Source: Selenomonadales bacterium (GTDB taxonomy: Bacteria > Bacillota > Negativicutes > Sporomusales > UBA7701). From it: 64,000 bases of DNA. Positions 1 to 11,536 of the stretch are shown piece after piece; within the stretch, counting starts at the first letter, position 1, and each line of letters starts with the position of its first letter. Under the pieces are notes generated by a model. It saw only the letters and a program-made list of their open reading frames with translations. It made no database searches and had not been told where the DNA came from. The DNA lies in the NCBI GenBank assembly GCA_029976065.1, contig JARKNV010000035.1:1-64000 (forward strand), in the 5' to 3' direction. The position numbers and the translations under genes were made by a program.

Positions 1-1205
1 ACCGCCTCTTCGGTGTTCTCGCGGTTGCCGAAAGCCGTCAGCCGGAAGTACCCCGCCCCCGACGGGCCGAAGCCGCTGCCCGGCGTGCCGACGACGTGGA
101 CCTCGGTCAGCAGTTTGTCGAAGAACGCCCACGAGTCCAGGTTGTTCGGCGTCTTCAGCCAGATATAGGGCGCGTTCACGCCGCCGTAAACCTCCAGGCC
201 GGCGCTCTTCAGCCCCTCGCGGATGATGGCGGCGTTCGCCATATAATACTCGACCGTCGCCTTGGTCTGCTCGCGGCCGGCGGGGGAATACACCGCCTCC
301 GCCCCCTTCTGGACGATATACGGCACCCCGTTGAACTTCGTCGTCTGCCGCCTGTTCCACAGCGGGTTGAGCGGCCGGGCCTGTCCGTCCTTGGTATAGG
401 CCATAACCGTCTTCGGCACCACCGTGTACGCGCAGCGCGTGCCGGTGAAGCCGGCCGTCTTCGAGAACGAGCGCATCTCGATGGCCACCTCTTGGGCCCC
501 TTCCACCTCGTAAATGCTGTGTGGCACCTCAGGTTCGCGGATATAAGCCTCGTACGCCGAATCGTACAGAATAACCGCCTTGTTGGCCTTCGCCCAGTCC
601 ACCCACTTCTTCAGTTCCGTCTTGGAAAGCGCCGTGCCGGTGGGATTGTTCGGCACGCACAGGTACACCATATCCACCTTCGCCGCCGGCAGGGCCGGGA
701 CAAAATTATTCTCGGCCGTGCACGGCAGATAAACGATGCCCGCGAAGCGGCCGTCGCTCCCCAGCACGCCGGTGCGGCCGGCCATCACGTTGGTATCCAG
801 GTACACCGGATACACCGGATCGGTGATCGCCACCGTATTCTCCACCCCGAAAATCTCCTGGATGTTGCCCACGTCGCTCTTCGCGCCGTCGCTCACGAAC
901 ACCTCGTCCGTGTCGAGCTTGATGCCGCGGGCGGCGTAGTCGTTCGCGATGATCTTCTCGATCAGGAAGGCATAGCCCTGCTCCGGGCCGTAGCCGCGGA
1001 ACGTCTCCGCCTTGCCCATCTCGTCCACCGCCGCGTGCATCGCCGCCGTCACCGCGAGCGGCAGCGGGCGCGTCACATCGCCGATCCCCAGCCGGATGAC
1101 GTCGGCCGCCGGGTTTGCAGCCTTAAAAGCGTTGACGCGCCGGGCAATCTCCGCAAACAGGTAGCTGCCGGGCAGTTTCAGGTAATTCTCGTTGATCAGC
1201 GCCAT
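1..1205 (-). CDS. dapL: LL-diaminopimelate aminotransferase, 3' end outside window
   Basis: PLP-dependent class I/II aminotransferase that makes LL-2,6-diaminopimelate from tetrahydrodipicolinate, bypassing the succinylase/acetylase routes to lysine and peptidoglycan. The ATG at 1205 follows an AGGGGGAAG ribosome site, and 401 codons are visible before the window edge, so only about ten C-terminal residues should be missing. The PLP lysine lies in SFSKTAGF (about residue 249). The motifs [11 protein letters not shown] and [13 protein letters not shown] are typical of the DapL branch (family knowledge). It lies downstream of dapF on the same strand, separated by a palindromic repeat, so two successive steps of the DAP pathway are adjacent. 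Confidence 0.95.
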   Translation of the reverse strand, partial: MALINENYLKLPGSYLFAEIARRVNAFKAANPAADVIRLGIGDVTRPLPLAVTAAMHAAVDEMGKAETFRGYGPEQGYAFLIEKIIANDYAARGIKLDTDEVFVSDGAKSDVGNIQEIFGVENTVAITDPVYPVYLDTNVMAGRTGVLGSDGRFAGIVYLPCTAENNFVPALPAAKVDMVYLCVPNNPTGTALSKTELKKWVDWAKANKAVILYDSAYEAYIREPEVPHSIYEVEGAQEVAIEMRSFSKTAGFTGTRCAYTVVPKTVMAYTKDGQARPLNPLWNRRQTTKFNGVPYIVQKGAEAVYSPAGREQTKATVEYYMANAAIIREGLKSAGLEVYGGVNAPYIWLKTPNNLDSWAFFDKLLTEVHVVGTPGSGFGPSGAGYFRLTAFGNRENTEEA

Positions 1206-1271
1206 AATACTTCCCCCTAAATCTAAAAATTAATAATAACCATAACATTTAGAGCTTGTACTGTACGAAGA

Positions 1272-1553
1272 TGTCTAGAAAGCTCCAGATGCAAGGCGCA
1301 CCGGAGGCTGACACCACCGTTTCCTCCGCGACAACGTTTATAGAGGTTGTTTGCACGGATTAGTTCAACGGCATCGCGCGTACACGTACGTACGCTGCAC
1401 CCGTAAAGGGTAGGCCGCAGTTCTAACCGCTAAAGCGCTAAGAACTGCGCACAGGATGGCAGCCGAGGAGCAAGTGCGGAGTTCTTGGTGCTTCAGCACC
1501 ATAGAACGACGGCCTGCCCCTTGCGGGTACGCCGCAGATGGACTTTCTAGACA
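1272..1553. repeat. Intergenic palindromic repeat, copy R1 (long form)
   Basis: Fills most of the dapF-dapL gap. The ends are inverted copies: TGTCTAGAAAGCTCCAGATGC on the left and, read on the other strand, TGTCTAGAAAGTCCATCTGC on the right. Inside are a TACGTACG core and the block CCGCAGTTCTAACCGCTAAA, which recurs in R7. At 282 bp it is the longest copy. It belongs to the family R1-R9 described here. No coding sequence is seen in it. Confidence 0.8.
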
Positions 1554-1559
1554 CCTCCC

Positions 1560-2405
1560 CTATAATTTGAGCAAAAACTGTCCGCGGAATACCTCCACCG
1601 CCGGCCCGGTCATAAACACCCGGTCGTCGGCGGCCCACTCGATCGTCAGATCGCCGCCGTCGAGATGCACCAGCGCCGTCCGGTCGCAGCGTCCGCTCAA
1701 AGCCCCCGCCACCACCGTCGCGCACGTCCCCGTGCCGCAGGCCAGCGTCACGCCCGCGCCGCGCTCCCACACCCGCATCCGCAGCTCGGCGCGGCCCAGC
1801 ACCTGGGCGAACTCGATATTCGCCTTGCGCGGGAAAAGCGCGTCCGTCTCGATCTTCGGCCCCGTCACCGGCAGTTCGACCTTGCTCACATCGTCGAGGA
1901 AAATCACGAAATGGGGGTTGCCCATATTCAGCCCGATGCCGTAATACGTGCGACCGTCCACCGTCACCGGCACGTTCACCGCCGTCTCCTCCGCCGGGCC
2001 GCTCATCGGAATCTCGCCCCGCTTGAACCGCGGCTTGCCCATATCCACGCGCACGCCGCTCACCTTGCCGTCCTTGAACACCAGCTCGGGCCCGATCGGC
2101 CCCGCCAGCGTCTCCAGCGTAACCTTCGTCTTGTCCGTCAGGCCCTGCTCATACACATACCGGGCCACGCAGCGGGTCGCGTTGCCGCACATCTCCGCCT
2201 CGCTGCCGTCCGAATTGATGATCTGCATCCTGAAATCGGCCGTATCCGAAGGCAGCACGAACACCAGCCCGTCCGCCCCCACGCCGAAATGCCGATCGCA
2301 CACCAGGCGGCCGGCGGCGGCCAGATCCAGCCCCGCCACCTTCTCCTTGAACCCGTTCACGATCACGAAATCGTTGCCCGCGCCCTGCCACTTAGAAAAC
2401 TGCAT
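1560..2405 (-). CDS. dapF: Diaminopimelate epimerase
   Basis: Cofactor-independent epimerase converting LL- to meso-diaminopimelate. The 281 residues match the family size. Both catalytic cysteines are present: MCGNATRC (about residue 72, base for one face) and ACGTGTCA (about residue 222, the other face). The N-terminal GAGNDFVIV motif is intact. The ATG at 2405 follows GGAGGGATATT. The gene begins 45 bp after the Ca2+ ATPase on the same strand, so both may be on one message, and dapL lies downstream. Confidence 0.97.
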   Translation of the reverse strand: MQFSKWQGAGNDFVIVNGFKEKVAGLDLAAAGRLVCDRHFGVGADGLVFVLPSDTADFRMQIINSDGSEAEMCGNATRCVARYVYEQGLTDKTKVTLETLAGPIGPELVFKDGKVSGVRVDMGKPRFKRGEIPMSGPAEETAVNVPVTVDGRTYYGIGLNMGNPHFVIFLDDVSKVELPVTGPKIETDALFPRKANIEFAQVLGRAELRMRVWERGAGVTLACGTGTCATVVAGALSGRCDRTALVHLDGGDLTIEWAADDRVFMTGPAVEVFRGQFLLKL

Positions 2406-2449
2406 AATATCCCTCCGTCAGAAACGTTAATAGTCCTCATTCCTATATA

Positions 2450-5197
2450 TTATACCCGGCTGTAAGCCGAACGCACCGGCGAGCGCCGCCGCAGCAAAAC
2501 GTGGCGCAGCCCGCCGACGATCGTCGTCCAGCCGGACAAAACCAGCACGATCGCCCATTCCGTCAAGCCCAGCGGCACCGTCCCGAAAATCCCGCCAAGC
2601 AGCGGCAGATGGATTACCGCCGCCTGCATCAGCGCCGAACAGCCGGTGGCCAGCAACAGATACTTGTTGGTGGACAGGCCCAGTTCGAAAATCGTCAGCA
2701 CCTCGGAGCGGCAGTCGTACACATGGAACAGCTGGCAGAAAACCAGCGTCGCGAACGCCATCGTCCGCGCCAGGGCCAGATCGCCCCTGGCCAGGTAAAC
2801 GCCTGCGAACACCAGCAGCGTCGTCAGGCCGATCTGGATGCCGCGGAAAACGATTTTCCGCGCCAGGCCGCGGGAAAAAACGCTCTCCGCCGGGTCGCGC
2901 GGCGGACGGTACATCGTATCCGGCGCCTTGGGGTCCACCCCCAGCGCCATCGCCGGCAGCCCGTCGGTCACCAGGTTCACCCACAGAATCTGCAGCGGCA
3001 GGAGCGGCAGCGGCAGCCCGGCCAGCGCGGCCAGAAACATCGTCAGCACCTCGCCGATATTGCACGCCAGCAGATAACGGATAAACTTCCTGATATTGTC
3101 GTAAATGCCCCGGCCTTCCTCCACCGCCGCCACGATCGTCGCGAAATTGTCGTCAGCCAGCGTCATCGACGACGCCTCGCGGGTCACGTCCGTGCCCGAC
3201 AGCCCCATCGCCACGCCGATGTCGGCTTCCTTCACCGCCGGAGCATCGTTCACCCCGTCGCCCGTCATCGCCACGATATGGCCCTTCTGCTTCAACGCCT
3301 TCACGATCCGCAGCTTGTGGGCCGGCGACACCCGCGCGTACACCGCCGTCTCGGCCGCCGCCGCCGCCAGCTCGCGCTCGCTCAGCGCATCGACCTCCGC
3401 GCCGGTCAGCGCCCGTGAAGCGCCGTCGCGGAACATCCTTAGCTCGCGGGCGATCGCCACCGCCGTATTGCGGTGGTCGCCGGTGATCATCACCGTGCCG
3501 ATGCCGGCCTGCCGGCACAGGGCGATCGCCTCCTTCACCTCCTGGCGCGGCGGATCGATCATCCCCGCCAGGCCGGCGAAAACAAGCTCGCGCTCGGCCT
3601 CCTCGGACACAGCGGCGCCCTCGGCCGGGCCCAGGCGGCGATACGCCATCGCCAGCACCCGTAAAGCCCCGCTCGTCATCGTCTCGTTGGCGGCGCCGAT
3701 GCGGGCGATCAGTTCGGGCGTCAGCGGCCGTTCGGCACTGCCGTCGTAATAATAACGGCACAGCTCCAAAACGGTGTCAGGCGCGCCCTTCACATACAGC
3801 GTCGCCCCTTCCGGCCCGCCGTAAGCCACGGACATCCGGCGTCGCTCCGCCTCGAAGGGGATCTCCGCCAAACGGCGGGCGCCCTTCTCGAACTCGGCCC
3901 GCCAGAAGCCGGCCTTCGCGGCCGCCACCACCAGCGCCCCCTCGGTGGGGTCTCCCTCCACCGACCAGCCGCGGGCGCCCTTCTTGCGCCACAGGCCGGA
4001 AATGCCCACGCTGCCCTGCTTCAGCACGCTGTTATTGCACAGGCAGCCGATAGCCAGGCATTGCATTAGACATTTATCCTTTTTGGCATCGAATTCCTGC
4101 TTGTCGAGGAAAAATTCGCCTTTGATCTCGAAGCCCACCCCGCTCAGCTCGTACGTTTTCCCGCTGCAGTACAGCTGGCGCACCGTCATCGCGTTCTGAG
4201 TCAGCGTACCCGTCTTGTCCGAACAGATCACCGTCGTGCAGCCCAACGTCTCCACCGCCGGCAGCTTCCGCACAATCGCGTTCTGGCGGATCATCCGCTG
4301 CACCCCTAGCGCCAGCGCCACCGTCACAATCGCCGGCAGCCCTTCGGGGATGGCCGCCACCGCCAGGCTGATGCCCGTCAGGCACATCAGCAGCAGCGGC
4401 TCGCCCCTGGCCACCCCGGTAGCCGCCACCACCAGACACACCCCCAGGCAGCCCCACACCAGCCAGCGGCCAAGATGGTCGAGGCGCCGCTGCAGCGGCG
4501 TCTCCTCCTCCGTCGCCGCCTGGATAAGCCCGGCGATATGGCCCACCTCGGTATTCATCCCCGTGCCGCACACGATCGCCGCTCCCCGGCCGCGGGTCAC
4601 CACCGTCCCGGCGTACACCATATTCTTGCGGTCGCCCACCGTCACATCCTCGTCATAAACCCGGTCGGCCAGCTTGCGCACCGGCAGCGACTCGCCCGTC
4701 AGCGCCGATTCCTCCGCCTCCAGGTTGCTCGTCTCCACCAGCCGGCCGTCGGCCGCCACCACATCCCCCGGCTCCAGCAGGAGAATATCGCCTGGCGCCA
4801 GCTCGCGGGCCGGCACGTGCTGGACGTTGCCGTAGCGCATCACGCGGGCCGTCGGCGCCGTCAGCCTCTTCAAAGCCGTCATCGACTGCTCGGCCTTGTT
4901 CTCCTGCATAAACCCCAGCACCGCGTTCAGCACCACGATCGCCATAATCGTCACCGCGTCGGCATACTCGCCCAACAGCCCCGAAATCAGCGTCGCCGCC
5001 AACAGCACCAGCACCATGAAATCCTGGAACTGGGCCAGGAACCGCCGCCACCAGGCCGGCCGCTCCTTCTCCGCCACCTCGTTGTAGCCGAACAGCTTCA
5101 GCCGTTCGGCCGCCTCGGCGTTCGTAAGCCCCTCGTTACGGTCGGTCCGCCAGTAGGTCAGGGCGTCGGCGGCCGTTCGGGCATGCCACTTCTCCAT
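2450..5197 (-). CDS. P-type Ca2+-translocating ATPase (SERCA/PMR1-like)
   Basis: Integral membrane cation pump of 915 residues. The order is an N-terminal cation-ATPase domain (MEKWHARTAADAL onward), the actuator loop with TGES, the phosphorylation motif CSDKTGTLTQ (phospho-Asp about residue 327), a nucleotide-binding domain with KGAPD, the hinge MTGDGVNDAPAVK, and C-terminal membrane helices. The helix motifs AIPEGLPA and NLVTDGLPA fit Ca2+-ATPases of type IIA (family knowledge). The ion is inferred and Mn2+ is also possible. The start has a GGGGTGAAAACTT ribosome site. dapF follows closely. Confidence 0.93.
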   Translation of the reverse strand: MEKWHARTAADALTYWRTDRNEGLTNAEAAERLKLFGYNEVAEKERPAWWRRFLAQFQDFMVLVLLAATLISGLLGEYADAVTIMAIVVLNAVLGFMQENKAEQSMTALKRLTAPTARVMRYGNVQHVPARELAPGDILLLEPGDVVAADGRLVETSNLEAEESALTGESLPVRKLADRVYDEDVTVGDRKNMVYAGTVVTRGRGAAIVCGTGMNTEVGHIAGLIQAATEEETPLQRRLDHLGRWLVWGCLGVCLVVAATGVARGEPLLLMCLTGISLAVAAIPEGLPAIVTVALALGVQRMIRQNAIVRKLPAVETLGCTTVICSDKTGTLTQNAMTVRQLYCSGKTYELSGVGFEIKGEFFLDKQEFDAKKDKCLMQCLAIGCLCNNSVLKQGSVGISGLWRKKGARGWSVEGDPTEGALVVAAAKAGFWRAEFEKGARRLAEIPFEAERRRMSVAYGGPEGATLYVKGAPDTVLELCRYYYDGSAERPLTPELIARIGAANETMTSGALRVLAMAYRRLGPAEGAAVSEEAERELVFAGLAGMIDPPRQEVKEAIALCRQAGIGTVMITGDHRNTAVAIARELRMFRDGASRALTGAEVDALSERELAAAAAETAVYARVSPAHKLRIVKALKQKGHIVAMTGDGVNDAPAVKEADIGVAMGLSGTDVTREASSMTLADDNFATIVAAVEEGRGIYDNIRKFIRYLLACNIGEVLTMFLAALAGLPLPLLPLQILWVNLVTDGLPAMALGVDPKAPDTMYRPPRDPAESVFSRGLARKIVFRGIQIGLTTLLVFAGVYLARGDLALARTMAFATLVFCQLFHVYDCRSEVLTIFELGLSTNKYLLLATGCSALMQAAVIHLPLLGGIFGTVPLGLTEWAIVLVLSGWTTIVGGLRHVLLRRRSPVRSAYSRV

Positions 5198-5221
5198 AAG
5201 TTTTCACCCCTTGTATCGTGG

Positions 5222-5411
5222 CGGCCGTTGATAAGCGAAACTTGGCAAGGGCGATTAGCCCGAGCCTTAGTTGAGCTATCCGCGCCCATTGGCGCGGGAA
5301 AGGCCCCATCTGCGGTGTTGGTCCTGCGCGTGTTCGCTCGGCGTACGCCAGCATGTACGCCTCCGCTCACATGCTCGGCCCGCCTAGCATCTGGGGCTTT
5401 CTGAACGGCCG
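5222..5411. repeat. Intergenic palindromic repeat, copy R2
   Basis: Lies in the 340-bp divergent gap between the Ca2+ ATPase and rqcH. The outer arms CGGCCGTTGATAAG and, on the other strand, CGGCCGTTCAGAAAG pair with each other. An inner CCCCATCTGCGG/GCATCTGGGG pair flanks a GTACGC-rich centre. The left arm has about 75 extra bases before the CATCTG core, so this copy is longer than the 120-bp type form. The rest of the gap holds the rqcH promoter. Confidence 0.75.
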
Positions 5412-5477
5412 TTCTCTAACCATGATATTCCAAAACTGGCAGCCTTAGACCCGTTGCCACGACACTTTGACATGCAT

Positions 5478-5506
5478 TTGACCCCTTACGGCAGGGATGA
5501 TATACT
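5478..5506 (+). promoter_or_regulatory. Sigma-A-type promoter for rqcH
   Basis: TTGACC at 5478-5483, a 17-bp spacer and TATACT at 5501-5506, about 32 bp before the rqcH start codon. It lies outside repeat R2. Confidence 0.65.
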
Positions 5507-5537
5507 AATGGCGAAAATTACCGCGGAGGTTTCCCCC

Positions 5538-7292
5538 ATGAACATCGACGGCCTTTCCCTGCGGCCGCTCGTCGCCGAACTCGACCAACGGCTGGCCGGC
5601 GCCCGCATCGACAAGATATCCCAGCCCGACAAAACCCGCCTCGGCCTATGGCTCCGCCAGCCGGGCGAAAACATCGCCCTCCTCCTGTCCGCCAACCCGG
5701 AAAACGCCGGCGCCTGGCTGCCCGCGTCCCTGCCGGAAAATCCGGCCGTTCCCCCCTCCTTCTGCATGCTCCTCAGAAAACACCTCGAAGACGGCCGCAT
5801 CGCCGCCGTCACCCAGCACGGCCTCGACCGCGTCGTCGCCTTCGCCGTCGACATCCGCGGCGAGCGCGGCCTCATCGTCACCAAACAGCTCATCCTCGAA
5901 ATAATGGGCAAACACAGCAACCTCATCCTCGTCCAGGACGGCATCGTCCTCGACGCCATCCGCCGCATCGGCGCCGGCCTCAGCCGCGTCCGCCAGGTTC
6001 TGCCCGGCCGCCCCTACGCCCTCCCTCCCGGCCAGCCCCGCGCCGACCTCCTCGCCGCCGACCCGGCCGCCTTCGTCGCCGCCCTGCGCGCCGGCCACGG
6101 CAGCCTCGGCCTCGCCAAAGCCATCGTCGCCGCCGCCGAGGGTGTCGGCCCCGTCTCCGCCAAGGAAATCGCCTGGCGGGCCGGCCTCCCCGCCGACCAC
6201 CCCGTCGACCGCCTCGACGACGCCGACGCCGGCGCCCTCGCCGAAGCCGTCGCCAGCATCGCCGCCCCCATAGCCGCCGGCGAAAGCCAGCCCACCGTCG
6301 CCCTAAGTCCCGACGGGAGCAAGCTCCTCGCCGTCGCCGCCTTCCGTCCCGAGCACCTCGCCGGCGACCTCCGGACCTTCCCGGCCATGGCCGCCGCCGT
6401 CGAATACGCCGCCAACTTCCAGGGCCAGCCCGTCAATCCGGAAAAAACCGCCCTGCAGAAAATCCTCGCCCAGGAAACGGCCCGCCTCGCCCGCAAGGAA
6501 GGCGTCCTCGCCGCCGAACTGGCCGCCGCCGACGAAGCCGACAAATACCGCCTCCACGGCGACCTCCTCATGGCCAACCTCCACGTCGTGCCGGCCGGCG
6601 CGCGTGAGGTCACCCTCCCCAACCTCTACGCCGCTGACGCCGCCCCGCTGGCCATCCCTCTCGATCCCCTCCTCAGCCCCGTCGCCAACGCCAAACGCCA
6701 CTACGTCAAATACAACAAAGCCAAACGGGCCCAGCAGAGCCTCGCCGCCCAACTCGCCGAATGCCGCGCCGACCTCGCCTACCTCGACAGCGTCGCCGTC
6801 GCCCTCGACCACGCCGCCCTCCTCGACGAAATCGGCGAAATCCGCCAGGAACTGATCCAGGCAGGCTATATAAAAGAAAAAAGCAAGCGCCGCCCCCTGC
6901 CGCCCGCCGCGCCGCTTGCGGCCGCCGCCCCCGACGGCACCCCCGTCCTCATCGGCCGCAACAACCGTCAGAACGACCTCGTCACCTTCAAACACGCCGG
7001 CCCCGACGACCTGTGGCTCCACACCAAGGATATCCCCGGCTCCCATGTAATCTTGAAATGCGCCGGCCGCGAGCCCGCCCCCGAAGCCCTTGCCGCCGCC
7101 GCCATGCTCGCCGCCTACCACTCAAAAGCCCGCGCCTCGGCCACCGTCCCCGTCGACTACACCCGCCGCCGTTACGTCAAAAAACCGGCCGGCGCCAAAC
7201 CCGGCTTCGTCATCTACGACCACCAGAAAACAGTCTTCGTCACCCCTGACGAGGACGCCGTCAAAAAGCTGCTTATAAACAAAAAAGGATAA
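5538..7292 (+). CDS. rqcH: RqcH, NFACT-family ribosome quality-control protein
   Basis: Bacterial Rqc2/NEMF homologue that binds peptidyl-tRNA on obstructed 50S subunits and directs C-terminal alanine tailing; older annotations call it fibronectin-binding protein. The 584 residues fit. It has an N-terminal NFACT-N domain (MNIDGLSLRPLVAEL, IMGKHSNLILV, DAIRRIG), a central coiled coil (residues about 290-430) and a C-terminal NFACT-R domain (GRNNRQNDLVTFKHAGPDDLWLHTKDIPGS, shown here only as the GRNNRQND and DLWLHTKDIPGSH parts). The ATG at 5538 follows GGAGGTTTCCCCC; upstream in-frame ATGs lack a ribosome site. It is the only plus-strand gene in the first 14 kb. Confidence 0.95.
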   Translation: MNIDGLSLRPLVAELDQRLAGARIDKISQPDKTRLGLWLRQPGENIALLLSANPENAGAWLPASLPENPAVPPSFCMLLRKHLEDGRIAAVTQHGLDRVVAFAVDIRGERGLIVTKQLILEIMGKHSNLILVQDGIVLDAIRRIGAGLSRVRQVLPGRPYALPPGQPRADLLAADPAAFVAALRAGHGSLGLAKAIVAAAEGVGPVSAKEIAWRAGLPADHPVDRLDDADAGALAEAVASIAAPIAAGESQPTVALSPDGSKLLAVAAFRPEHLAGDLRTFPAMAAAVEYAANFQGQPVNPEKTALQKILAQETARLARKEGVLAAELAAADEADKYRLHGDLLMANLHVVPAGAREVTLPNLYAADAAPLAIPLDPLLSPVANAKRHYVKYNKAKRAQQSLAAQLAECRADLAYLDSVAVALDHAALLDEIGEIRQELIQAGYIKEKSKRRPLPPAAPLAAAAPDGTPVLIGRNNRQNDLVTFKHAGPDDLWLHTKDIPGSHVILKCAGREPAPEALAAAAMLAAYHSKARASATVPVDYTRRRYVKKPAGAKPGFVIYDHQKTVFVTPDEDAVKKLLINKKG

Positions 7293-7313
7293 GACGCAAG
7301 TCTTATCCTTTTT
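7282..7313. terminator. Bidirectional terminator between rqcH and the flavin oxidoreductase
   Basis: A 13-bp stem (AAAAAGGATAAGA and its complement) with loop CGCAAG and T-tracts on both strands. The rqcH stop codon lies inside the left arm. Confidence 0.9.
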
Positions 7314-7322
7314 GCTTATTTT

Positions 7323-8519
7323 CTATCTCTGCCCCGGCAGGCGGCCGTAGTAGCACTGCAGCGGATTCGCCCCCACGCCGATCAGGCAATAGTTGCAGTT
7401 GATGCACCGCGACCCCTCCTGGCGGCCGTCGCGCAGCCGGGCCACGATATCCGGCTCGATCACGAACGGTCGGCACAGCGACACATAATCCGCCTGCCCG
7501 GCGGCGATGATTCCCTCGATCGCGTCCAGCCGCCGTATCCCGCCGACCACGAGCACCGGGATATCCACCGCCGCCTTGATCGCCGCCGCCGCAGCCACGT
7601 TGTAATTCTCCTGCTCCCCGTACGTCGGAAACAGCCGCGGGAGGAGCAGCGCCGCCACCTTCTTCTTCAGCCACGACGCTCCCCGCAAAGCCGGCGCCAG
7701 TTCCAGGATCGCCGCTACCGGCACTTGGCGCGACCTAACCACGCAGAACCAGTTATCGTTGCCGCACGACACCTCGATCGCGTTCAACGACGCCTCCCGG
7801 CACAGCCCGGCCAAGTTCACCGCCTCCTCCAGGCGCATGCCGCCGTCGTCGTAGTCGTACGCGCTCAGCTTCGCCAGCAGGGGGAAATCGCCCACCGTCT
7901 GCCGCGCCCGGTCCACGATCTCCCGCACGATCCGGAAGCGGTTCTCCGCCGACCCGCCCCAGCGGTCGCGCCGCCTGTTCAGCGCCGGCGACAGGAACTG
8001 CGCCAGCAGATACCCGTGGGCCGCGTGCAGCTGCGCCCCGTCGAACCCGCTCCGCCAGGCGCGGCTTATCCCCTGCGCGAACGCGGCGATTATCCGCTCG
8101 ATCTCGCCCTCCGTCAGCTCCCGCGCCGTCGTCGCCGCCCCCTTATAGCGGCGGCGCGAAGGCGCCTTGGCCTCTTCCCCGGTCACCGCCGGCTCCGCCC
8201 GGCCGCCGGCGTGGGCCAGCTGCAGAACGAGCGGCGCACCGTACGGCTTCACCGCCTCCGTCACCCGCCGGTAAGCCGATATATAATCGTCGTCGTCGAT
8301 CATCAGCATGTTCGGCCATGCCCGGCCGTCCCTGCTCACCCCCGCGTAGCCGGTGATGATCGCCCCCGCCCCGCCCTGCGCCAGGCGGATATACCGCTCC
8401 GCCAGCCGCGCCGCGAAATCCTCCCGGTCGCCCAGCCCTTCATGGGTCGCCGACCGTATTATCCTGTTCGCCAGCCGCATTCCGGCCAGCGTCGCCGTCT
8501 CGAAAACCCGCATTCTCAT
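7323..8519 (-). CDS. Old Yellow Enzyme family NADH:flavin oxidoreductase
   Basis: FMN-dependent ene-reductase of 398 residues containing a single OYE TIM barrel. Family landmarks are visible: NRIIRSATHEG at the N-terminus, the HAAHGYLLAQFLSP active-site strand, NRRRDRWGGS, and the C-terminal VVGGIR and FVIEPDIV segments. The C-terminus carries a Cys cluster (CINCNYC followed by another Cys), resembling the iron-sulfur ligands of dienoyl-CoA-reductase-type members, although the second domain of those enzymes is absent. The start at 8519 has AAGGAGCGGAA. The substrate cannot be read from sequence. Confidence 0.88.
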   Translation of the reverse strand: MRMRVFETATLAGMRLANRIIRSATHEGLGDREDFAARLAERYIRLAQGGAGAIITGYAGVSRDGRAWPNMLMIDDDDYISAYRRVTEAVKPYGAPLVLQLAHAGGRAEPAVTGEEAKAPSRRRYKGAATTARELTEGEIERIIAAFAQGISRAWRSGFDGAQLHAAHGYLLAQFLSPALNRRRDRWGGSAENRFRIVREIVDRARQTVGDFPLLAKLSAYDYDDGGMRLEEAVNLAGLCREASLNAIEVSCGNDNWFCVVRSRQVPVAAILELAPALRGASWLKKKVAALLLPRLFPTYGEQENYNVAAAAAIKAAVDIPVLVVGGIRRLDAIEGIIAAGQADYVSLCRPFVIEPDIVARLRDGRQEGSRCINCNYCLIGVGANPLQCYYGRLPGQR

Positions 8520-8587
8520 TTCCGCTCCTTGCCGCAATATCATCACGACACCATCGTACTGGAAACGCCTTCCACCGTCAACCCGCA

Positions 8588-8622
8588 AAAAGAACCCCGG
8601 CGTCGTACGCCGGGGTTCTTTT
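8588..8622 (-). terminator. Terminator downstream of pyrR
   Basis: Hairpin AAAAGAACCCCGGCG / CGCCGGGGTTCTTTT with a five-base loop and a T-tract on the minus strand. It lies after pyrR and repeat R3 and before the oxidoreductase gene. Confidence 0.85.
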
Positions 8623-8660
8623 GCACTAATGCTTAAGGTCGATGAGTTGGTTCGTCAGCG

Positions 8661-8717
8661 CCTAGAACTGCGGCCTGCCCCTTGCAGGCACAACGCAGAC
8701 GGGCGCTTATCAGCGGC
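8661..8717. repeat. Partial intergenic repeat, copy R3
   Basis: Only one end of the family is recognisable. GAACTGCGGCCTGCCCCTTG and the following GCAGACGGGCGCTTATCAGC match the right half of R1 and R6. The matching left arm is not evident, so this looks like a decayed or truncated copy. It lies between pyrR and its terminator. Confidence 0.55.
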
Positions 8718-8728
8718 CGCCGCCCTTT

Positions 8729-10350
<1,622 letters not shown>

Positions 10351-10821
10351 CAGCCTTCCTTCCCGGCGGGAACACGATCGAATACACGATCAGCGCCACC
10401 CCGCCCACGATCGCCATATCGGCCACATTAAAAACCGGCCACACGCGGAAATCGAAAAAATCCACCACATACCCCGTCTTCAGCCGGTCGATCACATTGC
10501 CAGCCGCCCCGCCCGTCTGCAGGGCGATACCCAGGCGCAACAGCCCGTAGCCCTGCGGGATGCGGGGATAAAAATAAACCATCGCCGCGAACAGCAGGAA
10601 CGCCACCGCCACGAAGAACCACGTCTGGTGTTCGAGAATCCCGAACGCCGCGCCGGGGTTAAGCACATACGTAATGTGGAAAATGCCGGGAATAACGGGG
10701 ACCGAAGCCCCCGGTGCCATATTGGCCTGCAAATAAGCCTTGGACACCTGGTCGAGAGCGACCACCGCCAGGGCCAGTATTACGATCGGCACGCGCTATT
10801 CTCTCCTATCCGGGCGACCAA

Positions 10822-11184
10822 TCACAGCGCCTTCAGCAGCAGGACCGCCGATGCCTCATTCGTCGCCACCGGCACATTATGCACGTCGCAAACCCTCAAA
10901 AGCGCCGTGATATCGGGTTCGTGCGGCTGCGCCGTCAGCGGATCGCGGAGGAAAACCACCGCATCCACCGCCCCGCAGGCAATCAGCGCCCCGATCTGCA
11001 AATCGCCGCCCATCGGGCCCGATAAATACGCCTTCACATCCAGCCCCGTCTCCCGGGACACCAGCCCGCCGGTCGTGGCCGTGGCGATCAGCCGGCACTC
11101 GGCCAGTTGGGCGCGGTGCCCGGCCACGAAATCAAGCATCTCCTGTTTCTTGCGGTCGTGCGCGATAAGGGCAATTGTCTTCAT
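10822..11184 (-). CDS. mgsA: Methylglyoxal synthase
   Basis: Converts dihydroxyacetone phosphate to methylglyoxal and phosphate, a glycolytic overflow valve. At 120 residues it is a short but complete member. It has the N-terminal [10 protein letters not shown], the phosphate-binding ATATTGG, the catalytic-Asp segment [13 protein letters not shown] and [15 protein letters not shown]. The start at 11184 has GGAGAAGATAA. It is 30 bp upstream of lspA on the same strand. Confidence 0.95.
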   Translation of the reverse strand: MKTIALIAHDRKKQEMLDFVAGHRAQLAECRLIATATTGGLVSRETGLDVKAYLSGPMGGDLQIGALIACGAVDAVVFLRDPLTAQPHEPDITALLRVCDVHNVPVATNEASAVLLLKAL

Positions 11185-11250
11185 TTATCTTCTCCGGCTA
11201 TATTTTTTCCCTGCCATAACCATAATACTCAATTTTTGCCGTAACGTAAA

Positions 11251-11274
11251 GAAGCGTAGCTAAAGCTACGCTTC
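11251..11274 (-). terminator. Terminator of the small ferredoxin gene
   Basis: Ten-base-pair stem GAAGCGTAGC / GCTACGCTTC with loop TAAA, followed on the minus strand by TTTACGGC and a later T-run. The T-tract is imperfect. Confidence 0.7.
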
Positions 11275-11288
11275 AATCACTACCCCTA

Positions 11289-11456
11289 TTAGTTGCCAGG
11301 GCTGATAGCTCCCACCGGGCAAACCGCTGCGCAAGAGCCGCAATCAACGCACTGGTCGCCGATGACATACTGAGTGTCACCTTCGGAAATAGCGCCAACC
11401 GGGCAAGTGGCCGCACAGGCGCCGCATTTGATGCACTCGCTGTTGATTACATACAT
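11289..11456 (-). CDS. Small 2[4Fe-4S] ferredoxin
   Basis: Clostridial-type ferredoxin of 55 residues carrying two CxxCxxCxxxCP cluster motifs (CIKCGACAATCP and CVDCGSCAAVCP), each followed by VGAIS. It serves as a soluble low-potential electron carrier. The ATG at 11456 has a strong AGGAGGTGAAAAGTAATC site. It appears monocistronic, with its own terminator. It was found by reading the sequence, as it is too short for most gene callers' length cut-offs. Confidence 0.95.
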   Translation of the reverse strand: MYVINSECIKCGACAATCPVGAISEGDTQYVIGDQCVDCGSCAAVCPVGAISPGN

Positions 11457-11536
11457 GATTACTTTTCACCTCCTGAAACATCGCTGAAAATATTATACCA
11501 AAGGAATGGAAAAAAAACCATGGACAAATTCGCAAA